This document shows, one piece after another, positions 37,627 to 46,817 of a stretch of 64,000 nucleotides of DNA. The notes under the pieces were generated by a model, which saw nothing but the letters and a program-made list of their open reading frames with translations, was not told the origin of the DNA and searched no databases. This DNA comes from Nocardioides phosphati (GTDB lineage: Bacteria; Actinomycetota; Actinomycetes; Propionibacteriales; Nocardioidaceae). The DNA lies in contig NZ_BMNI01000004.1 of NCBI RefSeq assembly GCF_014646375.1, positions 202,060-266,059 of the forward strand. Reading direction: 5' to 3'. A program made the translations under genes and the position numbers. The number at the start of each line of letters is the position of its first letter. The stretch's first letter is position 1.

Positions 37627-38169
37627 TCAGGACTTCCACTCCCAGGAGGCGAGCAGCGGGGTGATCAGGTCGGCCAGGTCCTTGCGCGACTTCGCCTCGC
37701 CGCCGACGAGGACCATGGCGCCCTTCTTGTCGTCGCCCAGGACGATCATCACCTTCCGGTACGGACCCGGGTCGGTCCACGCGCAGTCGACGAGCGCATG
37801 CGTCCCGCCGTACGTCGTGTCGTGGCGGTCGCGCCGGCAGGTCGCCTTCTGCTTCACGTAGGCATCCGCCACGAAGAGCGACTCCGCCTGGGCGTCGGCG
37901 CGGCTGTCGCCCGTCGTGACGAAGATCTGGCGGGTCGGGTCGAGCGCGTCGACCGCGGCGAAGGTGACCTGGCCGTCGAGCGCCTGCTGCGGCTTGATCC
38001 AGCCCTTGGGCAGGACGAAGGCGGCGACCTTGTCGGAGGTCTCCTGGCGGCCCGAGAGCGGCGTGGCGCGCGCCTCCTTGGTGCCGGGGTCGTCCCCTCC
38101 CCCGCATGCCGTCAGGGGCAGCACGAGGAGCGGCAGGGCGAGCAGGTGGCGCAGCGACATGGGCGTCAT
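37627..38169 (-). CDS. Lipoprotein of unknown function
   Basis: 180 residues from ATG 38169; ATG 38160 is equally possible. A type II signal peptide ends in the lipobox LTAC (Cys22 counted from 38169) followed by GGGDDPG. The mature domain (about 45-180) contains two Cys (ATCRRD and VDCAWTD) and no recognised fold. It is probably anchored on the outer face of the cytoplasmic membrane. It lies 37 bp after the RsmC-like gene on the same strand. Confidence 0.75.
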   Translation of the reverse strand: MTPMSLRHLLALPLLVLPLTACGGGDDPGTKEARATPLSGRQETSDKVAAFVLPKGWIKPQQALDGQVTFAAVDALDPTRQIFVTTGDSRADAQAESLFVADAYVKQKATCRRDRHDTTYGGTHALVDCAWTDPGPYRKVMIVLGDDKKGAMVLVGGEAKSRKDLADLITPLLASWEWKS

Positions 38170-38206
38170 CCAAGCAGGCGCACCTGAGATCCGCGTAAGC
38201 CGCCGT

Positions 38207-38815
38207 TCAGGCCGGGCGGATCGACTCCAGCACGCGGAAGCCCTTGGCGCTGCCGATGCGCTCGGTCGGGTAGCCCTGCTCGGTCAGCCAGCGCTGGAGC
38301 GAGTCGCCACCGAGGTTCTTGCCGACCACCATGACGGCCCGACCTCCGGGGAGCAGGCGCGGCAGCCAGGTGAGCAGCAGCTCGTGCAGCGCCTCCTTGC
38401 CGATGCGGATCGGGGGGTTCGACCAGATCTCGTCGAAGGTGTAGTCGGTCGGCACCTGGTCCGGCGTACACGCCACGACGCGGCTGTCGACGCCGAGCGC
38501 GCGAGCGTTGTCGTTCATCAGCCTCACCGCGCGCTCGTTGACGTCGATGCCGATGACGGAGGCGAGCGGGACCTGCTTCGCGATGGTCAGGCCGATCGCG
38601 CCGTAGCCGCAGCCGAGGTCGAGGAAGCGCCCCTGGACCGGGGGCTCGGTCTCCTTGAAGAGCACCGAGGTGCCGATGTCGAGGCGGCCCTTGGCGAAGA
38701 CCCCGGAGCCGCTCTCCATCGCGAGCTCCTGGTCCCACGCCTCGAACTCGACCTTCTGCCGCTCGAACGGCACCGACGGGTCGGCGGTGAAGTAGTGCTC
38801 GGTCTCGTCAGGCAT
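38207..38815 (-). CDS. RsmC-like class I methyltransferase
   Basis: 202 residues from ATG 38815, preceded by ACGAGGAGC; a further-upstream ATG 38833 lacks such a site. SAM motif LDLGCGYGAIGL is near residues 63-74 and the catalytic-loop NPPI (SNPPIRIGK) follows, as in MTS-domain rRNA guanine methyltransferases. It is half the length of E. coli RsmC, with only the catalytic domain. It overlaps the truA stop by 8 bp. Confidence 0.8.
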   Translation of the reverse strand: MPDETEHYFTADPSVPFERQKVEFEAWDQELAMESGSGVFAKGRLDIGTSVLFKETEPPVQGRFLDLGCGYGAIGLTIAKQVPLASVIGIDVNERAVRLMNDNARALGVDSRVVACTPDQVPTDYTFDEIWSNPPIRIGKEALHELLLTWLPRLLPGGRAVMVVGKNLGGDSLQRWLTEQGYPTERIGSAKGFRVLESIRPA

Positions 38816-39659
38816 CACGGTGCTCCTCGTCATGGGGCTCCCTCCGCGCGCGGGCCTTCTCGGCCTGCAGCGCCAGCTGGCCGGCCGGCGGGTAGCCGAC
38901 CTCCTCCAGGGTCAGTCCGTGCGGGGCCACCACGGCCACGGCCGCATCGCGCTTCCCCATCACCAGTACGTCGTGTGCCCACTCCGGCGACTTCCGCCCG
39001 TCGCCAACCGCCAGAAGGCAGCCGACGAGCGCGCGCACCATCGAGTGGCAGAAGGCGTCCGCCCGCACCGTCGCGACCGCGCGCTCGTCGGCGTCGCGGT
39101 ACCAGTGGAAGTCGAGCAGCGTGCGGATCGTGGTCGCGCCCTCGCGCTTCTTGCAGAACGACGCGAAGTCGTTGAGCCCGATGAGGCTGGCACTTGCCTC
39201 GTTCATCGCGTCGAGGTCGAGGGGCGCACGCCAGTGCAGGACGTGGTTGCGCGTCAGCGGGTCCTGCACCTGCGGCAGGTCCGCGACCCGGTAGGCGTAG
39301 CGGCGCCACACGGCCGAGAAGCGCGCGTCGAAGCCCTCCGGCGCCTCGCTGACACCGTGGATCCGCACGTCGCCGGGCAGGATGCCGTTGAGCCGGCGGT
39401 GGAGCGAGGCGATGGGGGTCGGCGCGGCCCGGCCGGCGGTTGCCGCGAGCACCTCGGCGTCGACGTCGAGATGGACCACCTGGCCCCGCGCGTGGACGCC
39501 CGTGTCGGTGCGGCCGGCGCACACGACCTGCACCTCGGGCAGGCGCAGGGCCATGGCCAGCGCTGCCTCCAGGTCGCCCTGGACGGTCCGCAACGCAGGC
39601 TGGCGGGCCCAGCCCTTGAAGCCGCCGCCGTCGTAGGCGAGGTCGATCCGCAGTCGCAC
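38808..39659 (-). CDS. truA: tRNA pseudouridine(38-40) synthase
   Basis: 283 residues from GTG 39659 with GGGAGG upstream. It starts RLRIDLAYDGGGFKGWARQP; the catalytic Asp is in GRTDTGVHA (about 50-58). It isomerises U38-U40 in the anticodon arm. In many bacteria truA follows rplQ; here two rightward genes separate it from the ribosomal cluster. The C-terminal ~20 residues are charged (EKARARREPHDEEHRDA). Confidence 0.94.
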   Translation of the reverse strand: MRLRIDLAYDGGGFKGWARQPALRTVQGDLEAALAMALRLPEVQVVCAGRTDTGVHARGQVVHLDVDAEVLAATAGRAAPTPIASLHRRLNGILPGDVRIHGVSEAPEGFDARFSAVWRRYAYRVADLPQVQDPLTRNHVLHWRAPLDLDAMNEASASLIGLNDFASFCKKREGATTIRTLLDFHWYRDADERAVATVRADAFCHSMVRALVGCLLAVGDGRKSPEWAHDVLVMGKRDAAVAVVAPHGLTLEEVGYPPAGQLALQAEKARARREPHDEEHRDA

Positions 39660-39776
39660 GGCCGCATCCTCCCACCCGGCCTGTGGACAACGCACACCGT
39701 GTCCGGCCGGACTGTCGGTGCCCGCTGCCAGCGTGGCAGTGCGCACCACGGCGGTGCGGCAGGAAGGATGGAGCCG

Positions 39777-40550
39777 ATGACCAGCACGACCCACCCAGCC
39801 GGCGGGGCCACGACGGACGCCGATCCGATGCTCGCCAAGGTGCGCAAGCTCCTGGCGAAGGCAGCCGACCCCGCGACCACCCCGGCCGAGGCTGAGGCCT
39901 ACACGGCGAAGGCAGCGGCCCTCGCCGCGGCGTACGGCATCGACCAGGCGCTGCTCGCCGAGGCCGATCCCGGCCGCGACCCCCTCGGTGACCGGGTGGT
40001 GCCGCTCGACGCCCCCTACGCCGCCGACAAGGGCGACCTGCTCTCGGTCATCGCCCACGAGCTGCGGTGCCGCGCGGTACGGCGCATCGACCGCCAGCCG
40101 GGCCGCAAGGAGATCACCCTCCACCTCTTCGGGCACAGCAGCGACCTCGACCGCGTCGAGCTGCTCTTCACCTCGTTGCTCCTGCAGGCCACGCGCGACC
40201 TGACGCGCACCCCGGTCCCCCGGGGTGAGAACGCCGCGGCGTTCCGCCGCTCGTGGCTCGCGGGCTTCTCCTGGGCCATCCAGCAGCGGCTCGCCGACGC
40301 CGAGCGCAAGGCCGCCGCCGAGGCCGCCCCGCGCTTCGCCGCTGCCGGCAGCTCGGCGGCCCTCGTGCTCGCCAGCCGGTCCGAGCTGGTCGAAGCCGCG
40401 ATGCACGAGAGCTACCCCCACCTGCGCACCGCCCGGCCGCGTGTCCTCTCCGGCGGCGGAGGCCAGCACGGGTGGGCGGCCGGCCAGCGCGCCGACCTCG
40501 GTGATCGCTCGCGCCTGGCGGCGCGCGTTCGGGGGATACTGCGTTCGTGA
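39777..40550 (+). CDS. DUF2786 domain protein
   Basis: 257 residues from ATG 39777; ATG 39768 would add three. Residues ~15-55 (KVRKLLAKAADPATTPAEAEAYTAKA) are the DUF2786 helical signature, often found near zincin-like or phage-type proteins. The rest is basic with an Ala-rich helix. Function unknown. It overlaps the following lipoprotein gene (GTGA), so the pair is co-translated. Confidence 0.75.
   Translation: MTSTTHPAGGATTDADPMLAKVRKLLAKAADPATTPAEAEAYTAKAAALAAAYGIDQALLAEADPGRDPLGDRVVPLDAPYAADKGDLLSVIAHELRCRAVRRIDRQPGRKEITLHLFGHSSDLDRVELLFTSLLLQATRDLTRTPVPRGENAAAFRRSWLAGFSWAIQQRLADAERKAAAEAAPRFAAAGSSAALVLASRSELVEAAMHESYPHLRTARPRVLSGGGGQHGWAAGQRADLGDRSRLAARVRGILRS
40535..40540 (+). promoter_or_regulatory. 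-10-like box GATACT before the 40547 gene
   Basis: Hexamer 6 nt before GTG 40547, inside the end of the DUF2786 gene; it could give a separate leaderless transcript. Confidence 0.35.
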
Positions 40551-41464
40551 CTCGTCTCGGGGCCGTGCTGCTCACGGTGGGCCTGCTCGCGCCGGCAGGC
40601 TGTGGACCCGCGGTCGACAGCGCCCTCGGCGAGCGCCCGACGTCGTACCCTGCGGCCGGCCAGTTGCGCAGCGACCTCACCGGCGGCTCCGGCTCCCTGG
40701 AGGCCCAGCTCGTCTCCCGCTCGGCCGCCGCCGTCGAGCGTGCCCTCAGCTACGACCACACGACGTACGCCGCCGACACCGCCGCCGCGCAGGCGTTCAT
40801 GACGCCTGCGTTCGCCGCGCGCTGGGCCGACGTCGCCGCCCGCCTCCGCCCCCACAGCACCGAGAGCCACGCACGCGTCCGGGCCCGGGTCGTGGCAGCC
40901 GGCGTCAGCGGCGCCACCTCTGCGCGGGCGCAGGTCCTCCTCTTCGTCGACCGCAACCTGCGCACCACGGAGGGCTCGGAGGCAGTCGGCGGCTACGCCG
41001 TGGCGACGCTCAGCCACCGCCGCGGCAGCTGGCTCCTCTCCGGGCTTGGGCTCGGCCTGCCACGCCAGCAGGTGCCCGAGCGGCGGCCAGTCCCCGCCAC
41101 GGTGCTCGCAGCGGCCACGGCGGTCGCCGACGCCTACCAGGACATCGACAGCACCCACGCGCGCGCCGACGTCGCCCGCGTCCTCTCGCTGGCCTCCGGT
41201 GGCTTCCGTCGCGACTACCAGCGCGCCGCCGGCGAGCTCGTCCAGCGGGTGGTGGCGGCGCGAGCCAGCCAGGACGGCCGGGTCATCGCCACCGCACTCT
41301 CGTCCCTGCGCGGCGGAAGGGCCCGCGTGCTCGCCGTCATGGAGACCACCCTGCGGGTCCCCGGCCGCGAGCCTGCCCGTCGCCTGGTCCGCCTCGAGCT
41401 CGCGATGGTCCGCACCCCGACCGCCTGGCTCGCGCGCGACGTCCGCGTCGTCCCCCAGCCCTGA
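40547..41464 (+). CDS. Lipoprotein with two Mce-associated-like repeats
   Basis: 305 residues from GTG 40547 (GTGA overlap). The lipobox-like LAPAGC places the acylated Cys at 19. Two similar halves follow: YDHTTYAADTAAAQAFMTPAF...RVVAAGV near 68-130, and YQDIDSTHARADVARVLSLASGGF...RVIATAL near 198-255. Both resemble the accessory domain of Mce-associated proteins (NTF2-like). No mce genes are nearby. The assignment is by eye. Confidence 0.65.
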   Translation: MTRLGAVLLTVGLLAPAGCGPAVDSALGERPTSYPAAGQLRSDLTGGSGSLEAQLVSRSAAAVERALSYDHTTYAADTAAAQAFMTPAFAARWADVAARLRPHSTESHARVRARVVAAGVSGATSARAQVLLFVDRNLRTTEGSEAVGGYAVATLSHRRGSWLLSGLGLGLPRQQVPERRPVPATVLAAATAVADAYQDIDSTHARADVARVLSLASGGFRRDYQRAAGELVQRVVAARASQDGRVIATALSSLRGGRARVLAVMETTLRVPGREPARRLVRLELAMVRTPTAWLARDVRVVPQP

Positions 41465-41493
41465 CGGCGCACGACAGCCCCGGGAAATGGCGA

Positions 41494-41525
41494 AGGGCCC
41501 GCCATCCTCACGGATGACGGGCCCT
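41494..41525. terminator. Terminator downstream of rplQ
   Basis: AGGGCCCGCCATCC and GGATGACGGGCCCT form a stem with one mismatch and a short loop. Read from rplQ the hairpin is followed by TTCGCCATTTCC. It also ends the convergent lipoprotein gene. Confidence 0.8.
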
Positions 41526-41545
41526 CCTGAGCCGTTACGGCTGGA

Positions 41546-42232
41546 TCACTTGCCAGCCTCGACGAAGCCAGCGGCCTCGGCGTTCTCGGCGGTGTCGAAC
41601 CAGATCTCGGCGATGGTCGCGTCGTACCACTGACCACCCTCCTGGTGGAACTTCATCGAGTCGCGGTTGCCCTTGATCGTGAAGCCCTCGGGAGCGGAGC
41701 CGTCCTCGAGGGGCAGCGCGGCACCGGCCGGCAGCTCCTCGACGTCGGCGACGGTGGCGACCTCGGCCTCGGCGGGGGCCTCAGCGTCAACCGAAGGGGC
41801 CTCCTCAACAGCGGGAGCCTCCTCGGCAGCCGGGGCGGCCGGAGCAGCCTTCGGAGCCTTGGGGGCGAACTGCTCGGTCACGAGCTCGATGACGGCCATG
41901 GGGGCGTTGTCGCCCTTGCGCGGACCGATCTTCGTGATGCGGGTGTAACCACCGGGACGGTCGGCCATGAGCGGCGCGATCTCGGTGAAGAGGACGTGCA
42001 CGACACCCTTGTCGCGGATGGTCTTGAGGACCTCGCGACGGTTGTGCAGGTCGCCCTTCTTGGCCTTGGTGATCAGCTTCTCGGCGTGGGGACGCAGCAC
42101 GCGGGCCTTGGCCTCGGTGGTGGTGATCCGGCCGTGCTCGAACAGGGCCGTGGCCAGGTTCGAGATGATCAGGCGCTGGTGGGCGGGCGAGCCGCCGAGG
42201 CGGGCACCCTTCTTCGGAGCGGGCATTGCCAT
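41546..42232 (-). CDS. rplQ: 50S ribosomal protein L17 with extra C-terminal domain
   Basis: 228 residues from ATG 42232; ATG 42226 would give the more usual MPAPKKG beginning. The L17 body (about 1-120) is standard: [24 protein letters not shown]. An Ala/Glu/Pro linker (about 122-170) leads to a final ~45-residue unit [14 protein letters not shown]...[22 protein letters not shown], which resembles the sunset domain found on other bacterial proteins. Ordinary L17 ends near 120. It is last in the alpha cluster. Confidence 0.93.
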   Translation of the reverse strand: MAMPAPKKGARLGGSPAHQRLIISNLATALFEHGRITTTEAKARVLRPHAEKLITKAKKGDLHNRREVLKTIRDKGVVHVLFTEIAPLMADRPGGYTRITKIGPRKGDNAPMAVIELVTEQFAPKAPKAAPAAPAAEEAPAVEEAPSVDAEAPAEAEVATVADVEELPAGAALPLEDGSAPEGFTIKGNRDSMKFHQEGGQWYDATIAEIWFDTAENAEAAGFVEAGK

Positions 42233-42301
42233 CTCACTTTCTCTCGGGCCGTGTCAGGTACCCGGGTAGACGCCGGCGTCAGTCGCCGGCGATTTGGTGG
42301 T

Positions 42302-42329
42302 GGTCGGGGCGGCGGGTGCCGCCCCGACC
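42302..42329. terminator. Perfect 12-bp hairpin between rpoA and rplQ
   Basis: GGTCGGGGCGGC and its exact complement flank a GGGT loop, 8 bp after the rpoA stop. It may reduce read-through into rplQ or protect the rpoA 3' end. Confidence 0.7.
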
Positions 42330-42337
42330 GGAGTCAC

Positions 42338-43354
42338 TCAGTACTGCTCGTCCTCGACGAACGCGTCGTCCTCGTCGTCGCCGTACGCCGCGAGGGCGGC
42401 GGCAGCGTCGAAGCCGGGCGCGCTGTCCTTGAGGGACAGGCCCATCTCGACGAGCTTGCCCTTGACCTCGTCGATCGACTTGGAACCGAAGTTCCGGATG
42501 TCGAGGAGGTCCTGCTCCGAGCGGCCGATGAGCTCACCCACGGTGTGGATGCCCTCGCGCTTGAGGCAGTTGTACGAACGGACGGTGAGCTGCAGGTCCT
42601 CGACCGGGAGGGCGAGGTCGGCGGCGAGCTGCTCGTCGATCGGCGACGGGCCGATGTCGATGCCCTCGGCCTCGACGTTGAGCTCACGGGCCAGGCCGAA
42701 GAGCTCGACCAGCGTCTTGCCCGCAGAAGCGAGGGCGTCACGCGGGGCGATCGACGGCTTGGTCTCGACGTCGATGATCAGCTTGTCGAAGTCGGTGCGC
42801 TGCTCGACACGCGTCGCCTCGACCTTGTAGCTGACCTTCAGGACGGGCGAGTAGATCGAGTCGACCGGCATGCGGCCGATCTCGTTGTCGCCACCCTTGT
42901 TCTGGACCGCGGAGACGTAGCCACGGCCACGCTCGACGACGAGCTCCATCTCCAGCGAGCCCTTGTCGGACAGCGTGGCGATCTTGAGCTCGGGGTTGTG
43001 GACCTCGACACCAGCCGGGGGCTGGATGTCGGCGGCGGTGACGTCACCGGCACCCGACTTGCGGAGGTACATCGTCACCGGCTCGTCGTTCTCCGAGGAG
43101 ACGACCAGGCCCTTGAGGTTCAGGATGATCTCGGTGACATCCTCCTTCACGCCCTCGATGGTCGAGAACTCGTGCAGGACGGAGTCGATCTTGATGCTCG
43201 TGACCGAGGCGCCCGGGATGCTCGAGAGCAGGGTGCGACGGAGCGAGTTGCCGAGGGTGTAGCCGAAGCCGGGCTCCAGCGGCTCGATGACGAAGCGCGA
43301 GCGGAACTCGTCGACGACCTCTTCGGACAGAGTGGGGCGCTGTGCGATGAGCAC
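42338..43354 (-). CDS. rpoA: RNA polymerase alpha subunit
   Basis: 338 residues from GTG 43354, with GGAAGGAAAG upstream. The N-terminal domain (dimer and assembly) has [25 protein letters not shown]; the C-terminal domain (about 245-310) has the promoter- and activator-contacting [15 protein letters not shown] and GSKSIDEVK. An acidic tail follows. Placed rpsD-rpoA-rplQ as in the bacterial alpha operon, with hairpins on both sides. Confidence 0.97.
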   Translation of the reverse strand: MLIAQRPTLSEEVVDEFRSRFVIEPLEPGFGYTLGNSLRRTLLSSIPGASVTSIKIDSVLHEFSTIEGVKEDVTEIILNLKGLVVSSENDEPVTMYLRKSGAGDVTAADIQPPAGVEVHNPELKIATLSDKGSLEMELVVERGRGYVSAVQNKGGDNEIGRMPVDSIYSPVLKVSYKVEATRVEQRTDFDKLIIDVETKPSIAPRDALASAGKTLVELFGLARELNVEAEGIDIGPSPIDEQLAADLALPVEDLQLTVRSYNCLKREGIHTVGELIGRSEQDLLDIRNFGSKSIDEVKGKLVEMGLSLKDSAPGFDAAAALAAYGDDEDDAFVEDEQY

Positions 43355-43434
43355 TGATTCTTTCCTTCCCGGGCCCATCCACCATTTGACGGACCCGAAC
43401 TTCGAGGATGAGGAAGTTGAAGTTGTGGAGCGAT

Positions 43435-43478
43435 GTTCCCGGGCCCCTGACCACACACGTGGCCAGGAACCCGGGAAC
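43435..43478. terminator. Strong hairpin between rpsD and rpoA
   Basis: GTTCCCGGG (43435-43443) pairs with CCCGGGAAC (43470-43478), with inner CTGACCAC/GTGGCCAG pairing. It lies in the 130-bp spacer just after the rpsD stop, so partial termination before rpoA is likely. Confidence 0.7.
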
Positions 43479-43484
43479 GGAGAA

Positions 43485-44093
43485 TCACTTCTTCGAGTAG
43501 TACTCGACGATCAGCTGCTCCTGGACGGGCAGGTCGATCTGCGCCCGCACCGGAAGCTGGTGCACCAGGATCCGCATGCGACCGGGGATGGCCTCGAGCC
43601 ACGCCGGGACGATGCGCTCGCCGTGGGTCTCCCGCGCGACGATGAACGGCGTCATCTCGAGCGACTTCTCGCGGACGTCGATGACGTCGTACTGCGAGAC
43701 CTGGAACGACGGGATGTTGACCTTCTTGCCGTTCACGAGGAAGTGACCGTGGACGACGAGCTGACGCGCGTGCTTGCGGGTCCGGGCGAAGCCGGCGCGG
43801 TACACGACGTTGTCGAGGCGGGCCTCGAGCAGCTGGAGGAGGTTCTCACCGGTCTTGCCGGAGCGACGCGACGCCTCGACGTAGTACTTGTGGAACTGCT
43901 TCTCGAGCACGCCGTAGGTGAAGCGGGCCTTCTGCTTCTCACGAAGCTGGAGAAGGAACTCGCTCTCCTTGACGCGGCCGCGGCCGTGCTGGCCGGGAGG
44001 GTAGGGACGCTTCTCGAACGCAGCGTCTCCGCCAACGAGGTCGACACCGAGACGGCGCGACTTCTTGGTCATGGGGCCGGTGTAACGGGCCAT
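43485..44093 (-). CDS. rpsD: 30S ribosomal protein S4
   Basis: 202 residues from ATG 44093. It begins [16 protein letters not shown] and lacks the N-terminal Cys cluster, so it is the zinc-free form. The S4 RNA-binding domain covers about 90-155 ([22 protein letters not shown]). S4 starts 30S assembly. The gene follows rpsK by 29 bp. Confidence 0.97.
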   Translation of the reverse strand: MARYTGPMTKKSRRLGVDLVGGDAAFEKRPYPPGQHGRGRVKESEFLLQLREKQKARFTYGVLEKQFHKYYVEASRRSGKTGENLLQLLEARLDNVVYRAGFARTRKHARQLVVHGHFLVNGKKVNIPSFQVSQYDVIDVREKSLEMTPFIVARETHGERIVPAWLEAIPGRMRILVHQLPVRAQIDLPVQEQLIVEYYSKK

Positions 44094-44122
44094 TTCTCAA
44101 AGTCTCCTAAGGTCTCGGGTGA

Positions 44123-44530
44123 TCAGACGCGACGGCGCTTGGGCGGGCGGCAGCCGTTGTGCGGGGCAGGCGTGACGTCCTGGATGGTGCCGACCTCGAG
44201 GCCGATGGCACCGAGGGAACGGATGGCGGTCTCGCGACCGGAACCCGGGCCCTTGACGAAGACGTCGATCTTCTTCATGCCGTGCTCCATGGCGCGGCGG
44301 CCAGCGGCCTCGGCGGCCATCTGCGCAGCGAACGGCGTGGACTTGCGCGAGCCCTTGAAGCCGACGGTGCCGGCAGAGGCCCACGAGATCACGGCACCGG
44401 TGGGGTCCGTGATGGTGACGATGGTGTTGTTGAACGTGCTCTTGATGTGGGCTTCGCCCTGAGCAACGTTCTTCTTCTCCTTGCGGCGGATCTTGGTCTT
44501 CGCCGCAGCCTGTCGGCTCTTGGGAGGCAT
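44123..44530 (-). CDS. rpsK: 30S ribosomal protein S11
   Basis: 135 residues from ATG 44530. Conserved [15 protein letters not shown] and the C-terminal [13 protein letters not shown] are present; the N-terminus is Lys-rich. It forms part of the 30S platform. It is 73 bp from rpsM in the alpha cluster. Confidence 0.97.
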   Translation of the reverse strand: MPPKSRQAAAKTKIRRKEKKNVAQGEAHIKSTFNNTIVTITDPTGAVISWASAGTVGFKGSRKSTPFAAQMAAEAAGRRAMEHGMKKIDVFVKGPGSGRETAIRSLGAIGLEVGTIQDVTPAPHNGCRPPKRRRV

Positions 44531-44603
44531 TCAGAATCTCCTGAGGTGGCTGGTCTGTGAGTTCGAGGAAGTCAGAAAGTGACGACGGCGCAGAAGCGCG
44601 AGG

Positions 44604-44978
44604 TCACTTCTTCTTCTTGCCGGCGACGGTGCGCTTCGGGCCCTTGCGGGTACGAGCGTTGGTCTTGGTGCGCTGACCGTGGACCGGAAGGCCCATGCGG
44701 TGGCGGCGACCCTGGTAGCTGCCGATCTCGATCTTGCGACGGATGTCGGCGGCGACCTCGCGACGGAGGTCACCCTCGATCTTGAGGCCAGCGGCCTCGA
44801 TCGCGTCGCGGAGCTTGACCAGCTCCTCGTCACCCAGCTCGTGAACGCGGAGCGACGGGTTCACACCCGTGGTCTCCAGGAGCTGCGTGGCGGTGGTACG
44901 GCCAATGCCGTAGATGTAGGTGAGAGCGATCTCGATGCGCTTGTCACGCGGAAGATCAACACCAACGAGGCGTGCCAT
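44604..44978 (-). CDS. rpsM: 30S ribosomal protein S13
   Basis: 124 residues from ATG 44978; it begins [25 protein letters not shown] and ends in the basic tail [16 protein letters not shown] that reaches the P site. Length is standard. A 184-bp gap separates it from rpmJ, larger than other gaps here, with a hairpin near the rpmJ end. Confidence 0.97.
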   Translation of the reverse strand: MARLVGVDLPRDKRIEIALTYIYGIGRTTATQLLETTGVNPSLRVHELGDEELVKLRDAIEAAGLKIEGDLRREVAADIRRKIEIGSYQGRRHRMGLPVHGQRTKTNARTRKGPKRTVAGKKKK

Positions 44979-45133
44979 GAATGGCTGTCCCTTCGGGTTC
45001 TTCACAGAGGTGTGTGGTCGAGTCGCGTCCCGGGTGGACACCCAGGCTCCGGCCTCTGCTCCGGAGGTGATTCGCCACGTCGTACGTCGTACGCCGCACT
45101 AGCGACTCGATTGAGGTAGGTATTCAGTTGTGT

Positions 45134-45149
45134 GGCCGCCGGAGCGGCC
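45134..45149. terminator. Short hairpin after rpmJ
   Basis: GGCCGC-CGGA-GCGGCC, 14 bp after the rpmJ stop. The 184-bp rpmJ-rpsM spacer holds no supported ORF; the rest is a direct repeat ACGTCGTACGTCGTACG and possible promoter sequence for rpsM. Confidence 0.45.
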
Positions 45150-45162
45150 GGGTGACCTGCGA

Positions 45163-45276
45163 TCAGCCCTGGCGCTGCTTGTGGCGCGGGTTCTCGCAGA
45201 TGACCATGACGCGGCCGTGGCGACGGATGACCTTGCACTTGTCGCAGATCGGCTTGACGCTGGGGTTGACCTTCAT
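45163..45276 (-). CDS. rpmJ: 50S ribosomal protein L36 (zinc form)
   Basis: 37 residues from ATG 45276: [20 protein letters not shown], then a C-terminal half with CENPRHKQ. Zinc ligands Cys11, Cys14, Cys27 and His32 are all present, so this is the zinc-binding form. Zinc-free L36 paralogues often replace it in zinc shortage; none is seen here. It sits 22 bp after infA. Confidence 0.96.
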   Translation of the reverse strand: MKVNPSVKPICDKCKVIRRHGRVMVICENPRHKQRQG

Positions 45277-45298
45277 GAGAAGGACCTTTCTTCGGCTG

Positions 45299-45520
45299 TT
45301 ACTTGTAGCGGTAGACGATGCGACCCCGGGTGAGGTCGTACGGAGACAGCTCCACCACCACGCGGTCCTCGGGGAGGATGCGGATGTAGTGCTGGCGCAT
45401 CTTGCCGCTGATGTGGGCGAGCACCTTGTGACCGTTGCTCAGCTCCACCCGGAACATCGCGTTGGGCAGTGCTTCAGTGATCGTGCCCTCGAGCTCGATC
45501 ACGCCTTCCTTCTTCGGCAT
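45299..45520 (-). CDS. infA: Translation initiation factor IF-1
   Basis: 73 residues, a single OB fold: [35 protein letters not shown] and the closing [11 protein letters not shown]. It occupies the A site during initiation. It is first of the infA-rpmJ-rpsM-rpsK-rpsD-rpoA-rplQ series. The 216-bp gap upstream carries a promoter-like TAGACT box, implying a leader of about 180 nt. Confidence 0.97.
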   Translation of the reverse strand: MPKKEGVIELEGTITEALPNAMFRVELSNGHKVLAHISGKMRQHYIRILPEDRVVVELSPYDLTRGRIVYRYK

Positions 45521-45709
45521 GCGTTCCCATCTCTTGGTGTGTCTACCGGTGGCCCGGGAACCTCTCGCCGTCGGGACGAGTGGACCTCGTGGAGCCGCTC
45601 GTGGACCTCATATCCCCGAGGCGCGAGCCAGCATCGCGAGCGATGGAGGTGTTGCGCTCCGGGCAGCCGGGAGGCACCACGAAACAGACCCACGTTGGGC
45701 CGACGGACC

Positions 45710-45715
45710 AGTCTA
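45710..45715 (-). promoter_or_regulatory. -10-like box TAGACT upstream of infA
   Basis: TAGACT on the minus strand with GGTCAA 16 bp further upstream as a weak -35. It is in the spacer between the LLM oxidoreductase gene and infA and would leave a leader of about 180 nt. Confidence 0.4.
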
Positions 45716-45736
45716 GCCACGGCGTGGCGGGTTGAC

Positions 45737-46780
45737 CTAATTCGCCAGGGCCTCAGCCAGCAGCCGCAGCGTCTCCTCGCGGGCGGGTGCGGTATCGCGG
45801 TCGGTGCCCTTCGCAGCGCCGGCGACCGGGTGCACCATCACCTCGTCCACGCCGTACGTCGCCGCGAGGTCGCGCACCTGGCCGGCTGCCGTCGTGGGAT
45901 CGCCCACGACCCACTTGCGGAGCATCGCGGCTGCGAGCCGCTCCTGCTCGGGCGGGATGCCGATCAGCTCGGCGTCCTCGACCAGGCGCTGCGGGAAGAG
46001 GTCGGCACCGTGCATCAGCGCCAGCATGCCCTGCTGGTTGGGCAGCGCGCGGCGCTGCGCCTCGGCGTACGTGGGCGCGACGACGGCGTTGACGGTGAGG
46101 AAGGTGCGCGGCTCGGGATGGGCCTCGCTCGGCCGGTAGGTGTCGCGGTACAGCGCGAGCGCCTCGGCCGTGCCCTTGCCGGCGAAGTGGTGCGCGAAGA
46201 CATAGGGCAGACCACGCTCGGCGGCGAGTCGCGCGGAGTAGTCGGAGGAGCCGAGCAGCCAGACGACGGGCGCCGTCCGCGCGGCCGGGGTCGCGCGCAG
46301 CGGGTGGCGGCGCGAGCCGAGCGTCGCCTCGACGCCGTCGGGCTCGAGGAGCAGGCGCACCTCGTCGACGTACTCGGGGAACCGGGCGACCGGGTCCTCG
46401 TCGGAGGCCCCGCCGCGCAGCACGTAGCGCGTCAGCGGGTCGGTGCCCGGCGCGCGGCCGATGCCGAGGTCGATGCGGCCGGGGTGGGCCGCCTCGAGGA
46501 GCGCGAACTGCTCCGCCACGACGTACGGCGCGTGGTTGGGCAGCATCACGCCACCCGAGCCGAGCCGGATCCGTGAGGTGGCGGCCGCCAGCATCGCGAT
46601 CAGCACGGGAGGGTTGGTGGCGGCGACGCCGGGCATGTTGTGGTGCTCGGCCACCCAGTAGCGCGTGAAGCCGAGCTCGTCGGCGACCTGCGCCATGCGC
46701 CGCGAGGCGGCGAGGGCGTCGCCGGTGGACTGGTCCGAGCGGACGGGGACGAGATCGAGGACCGAGAGCGCAGGAGTCAC
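45737..46780 (-). CDS. LLM-class flavin-dependent oxidoreductase (MsnO8/YhbW-like)
   Basis: 347 residues from GTG 46780; a GTG at 46831 would overlap map. Luciferase-like TIM barrel: LSVLDLVPVRSDQST at the start, ELGFTRYWVAEHHNMPGVA, GSGGVMLPNHAPY, and RIDLGIGRAPGTD. Such proteins use FMN or F420 with an unknown aldehyde or other substrate. It sits between map and infA, where ribosomal clusters normally have no such gene. Confidence 0.85.
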   Translation of the reverse strand: MTPALSVLDLVPVRSDQSTGDALAASRRMAQVADELGFTRYWVAEHHNMPGVAATNPPVLIAMLAAATSRIRLGSGGVMLPNHAPYVVAEQFALLEAAHPGRIDLGIGRAPGTDPLTRYVLRGGASDEDPVARFPEYVDEVRLLLEPDGVEATLGSRRHPLRATPAARTAPVVWLLGSSDYSARLAAERGLPYVFAHHFAGKGTAEALALYRDTYRPSEAHPEPRTFLTVNAVVAPTYAEAQRRALPNQQGMLALMHGADLFPQRLVEDAELIGIPPEQERLAAAMLRKWVVGDPTTAAGQVRDLAATYGVDEVMVHPVAGAAKGTDRDTAPAREETLRLLAEALAN

Positions 46781-46817
46781 AGGGGACTCAACCGCGATCG
46801 GCGCCGAGGTGTTCCGG

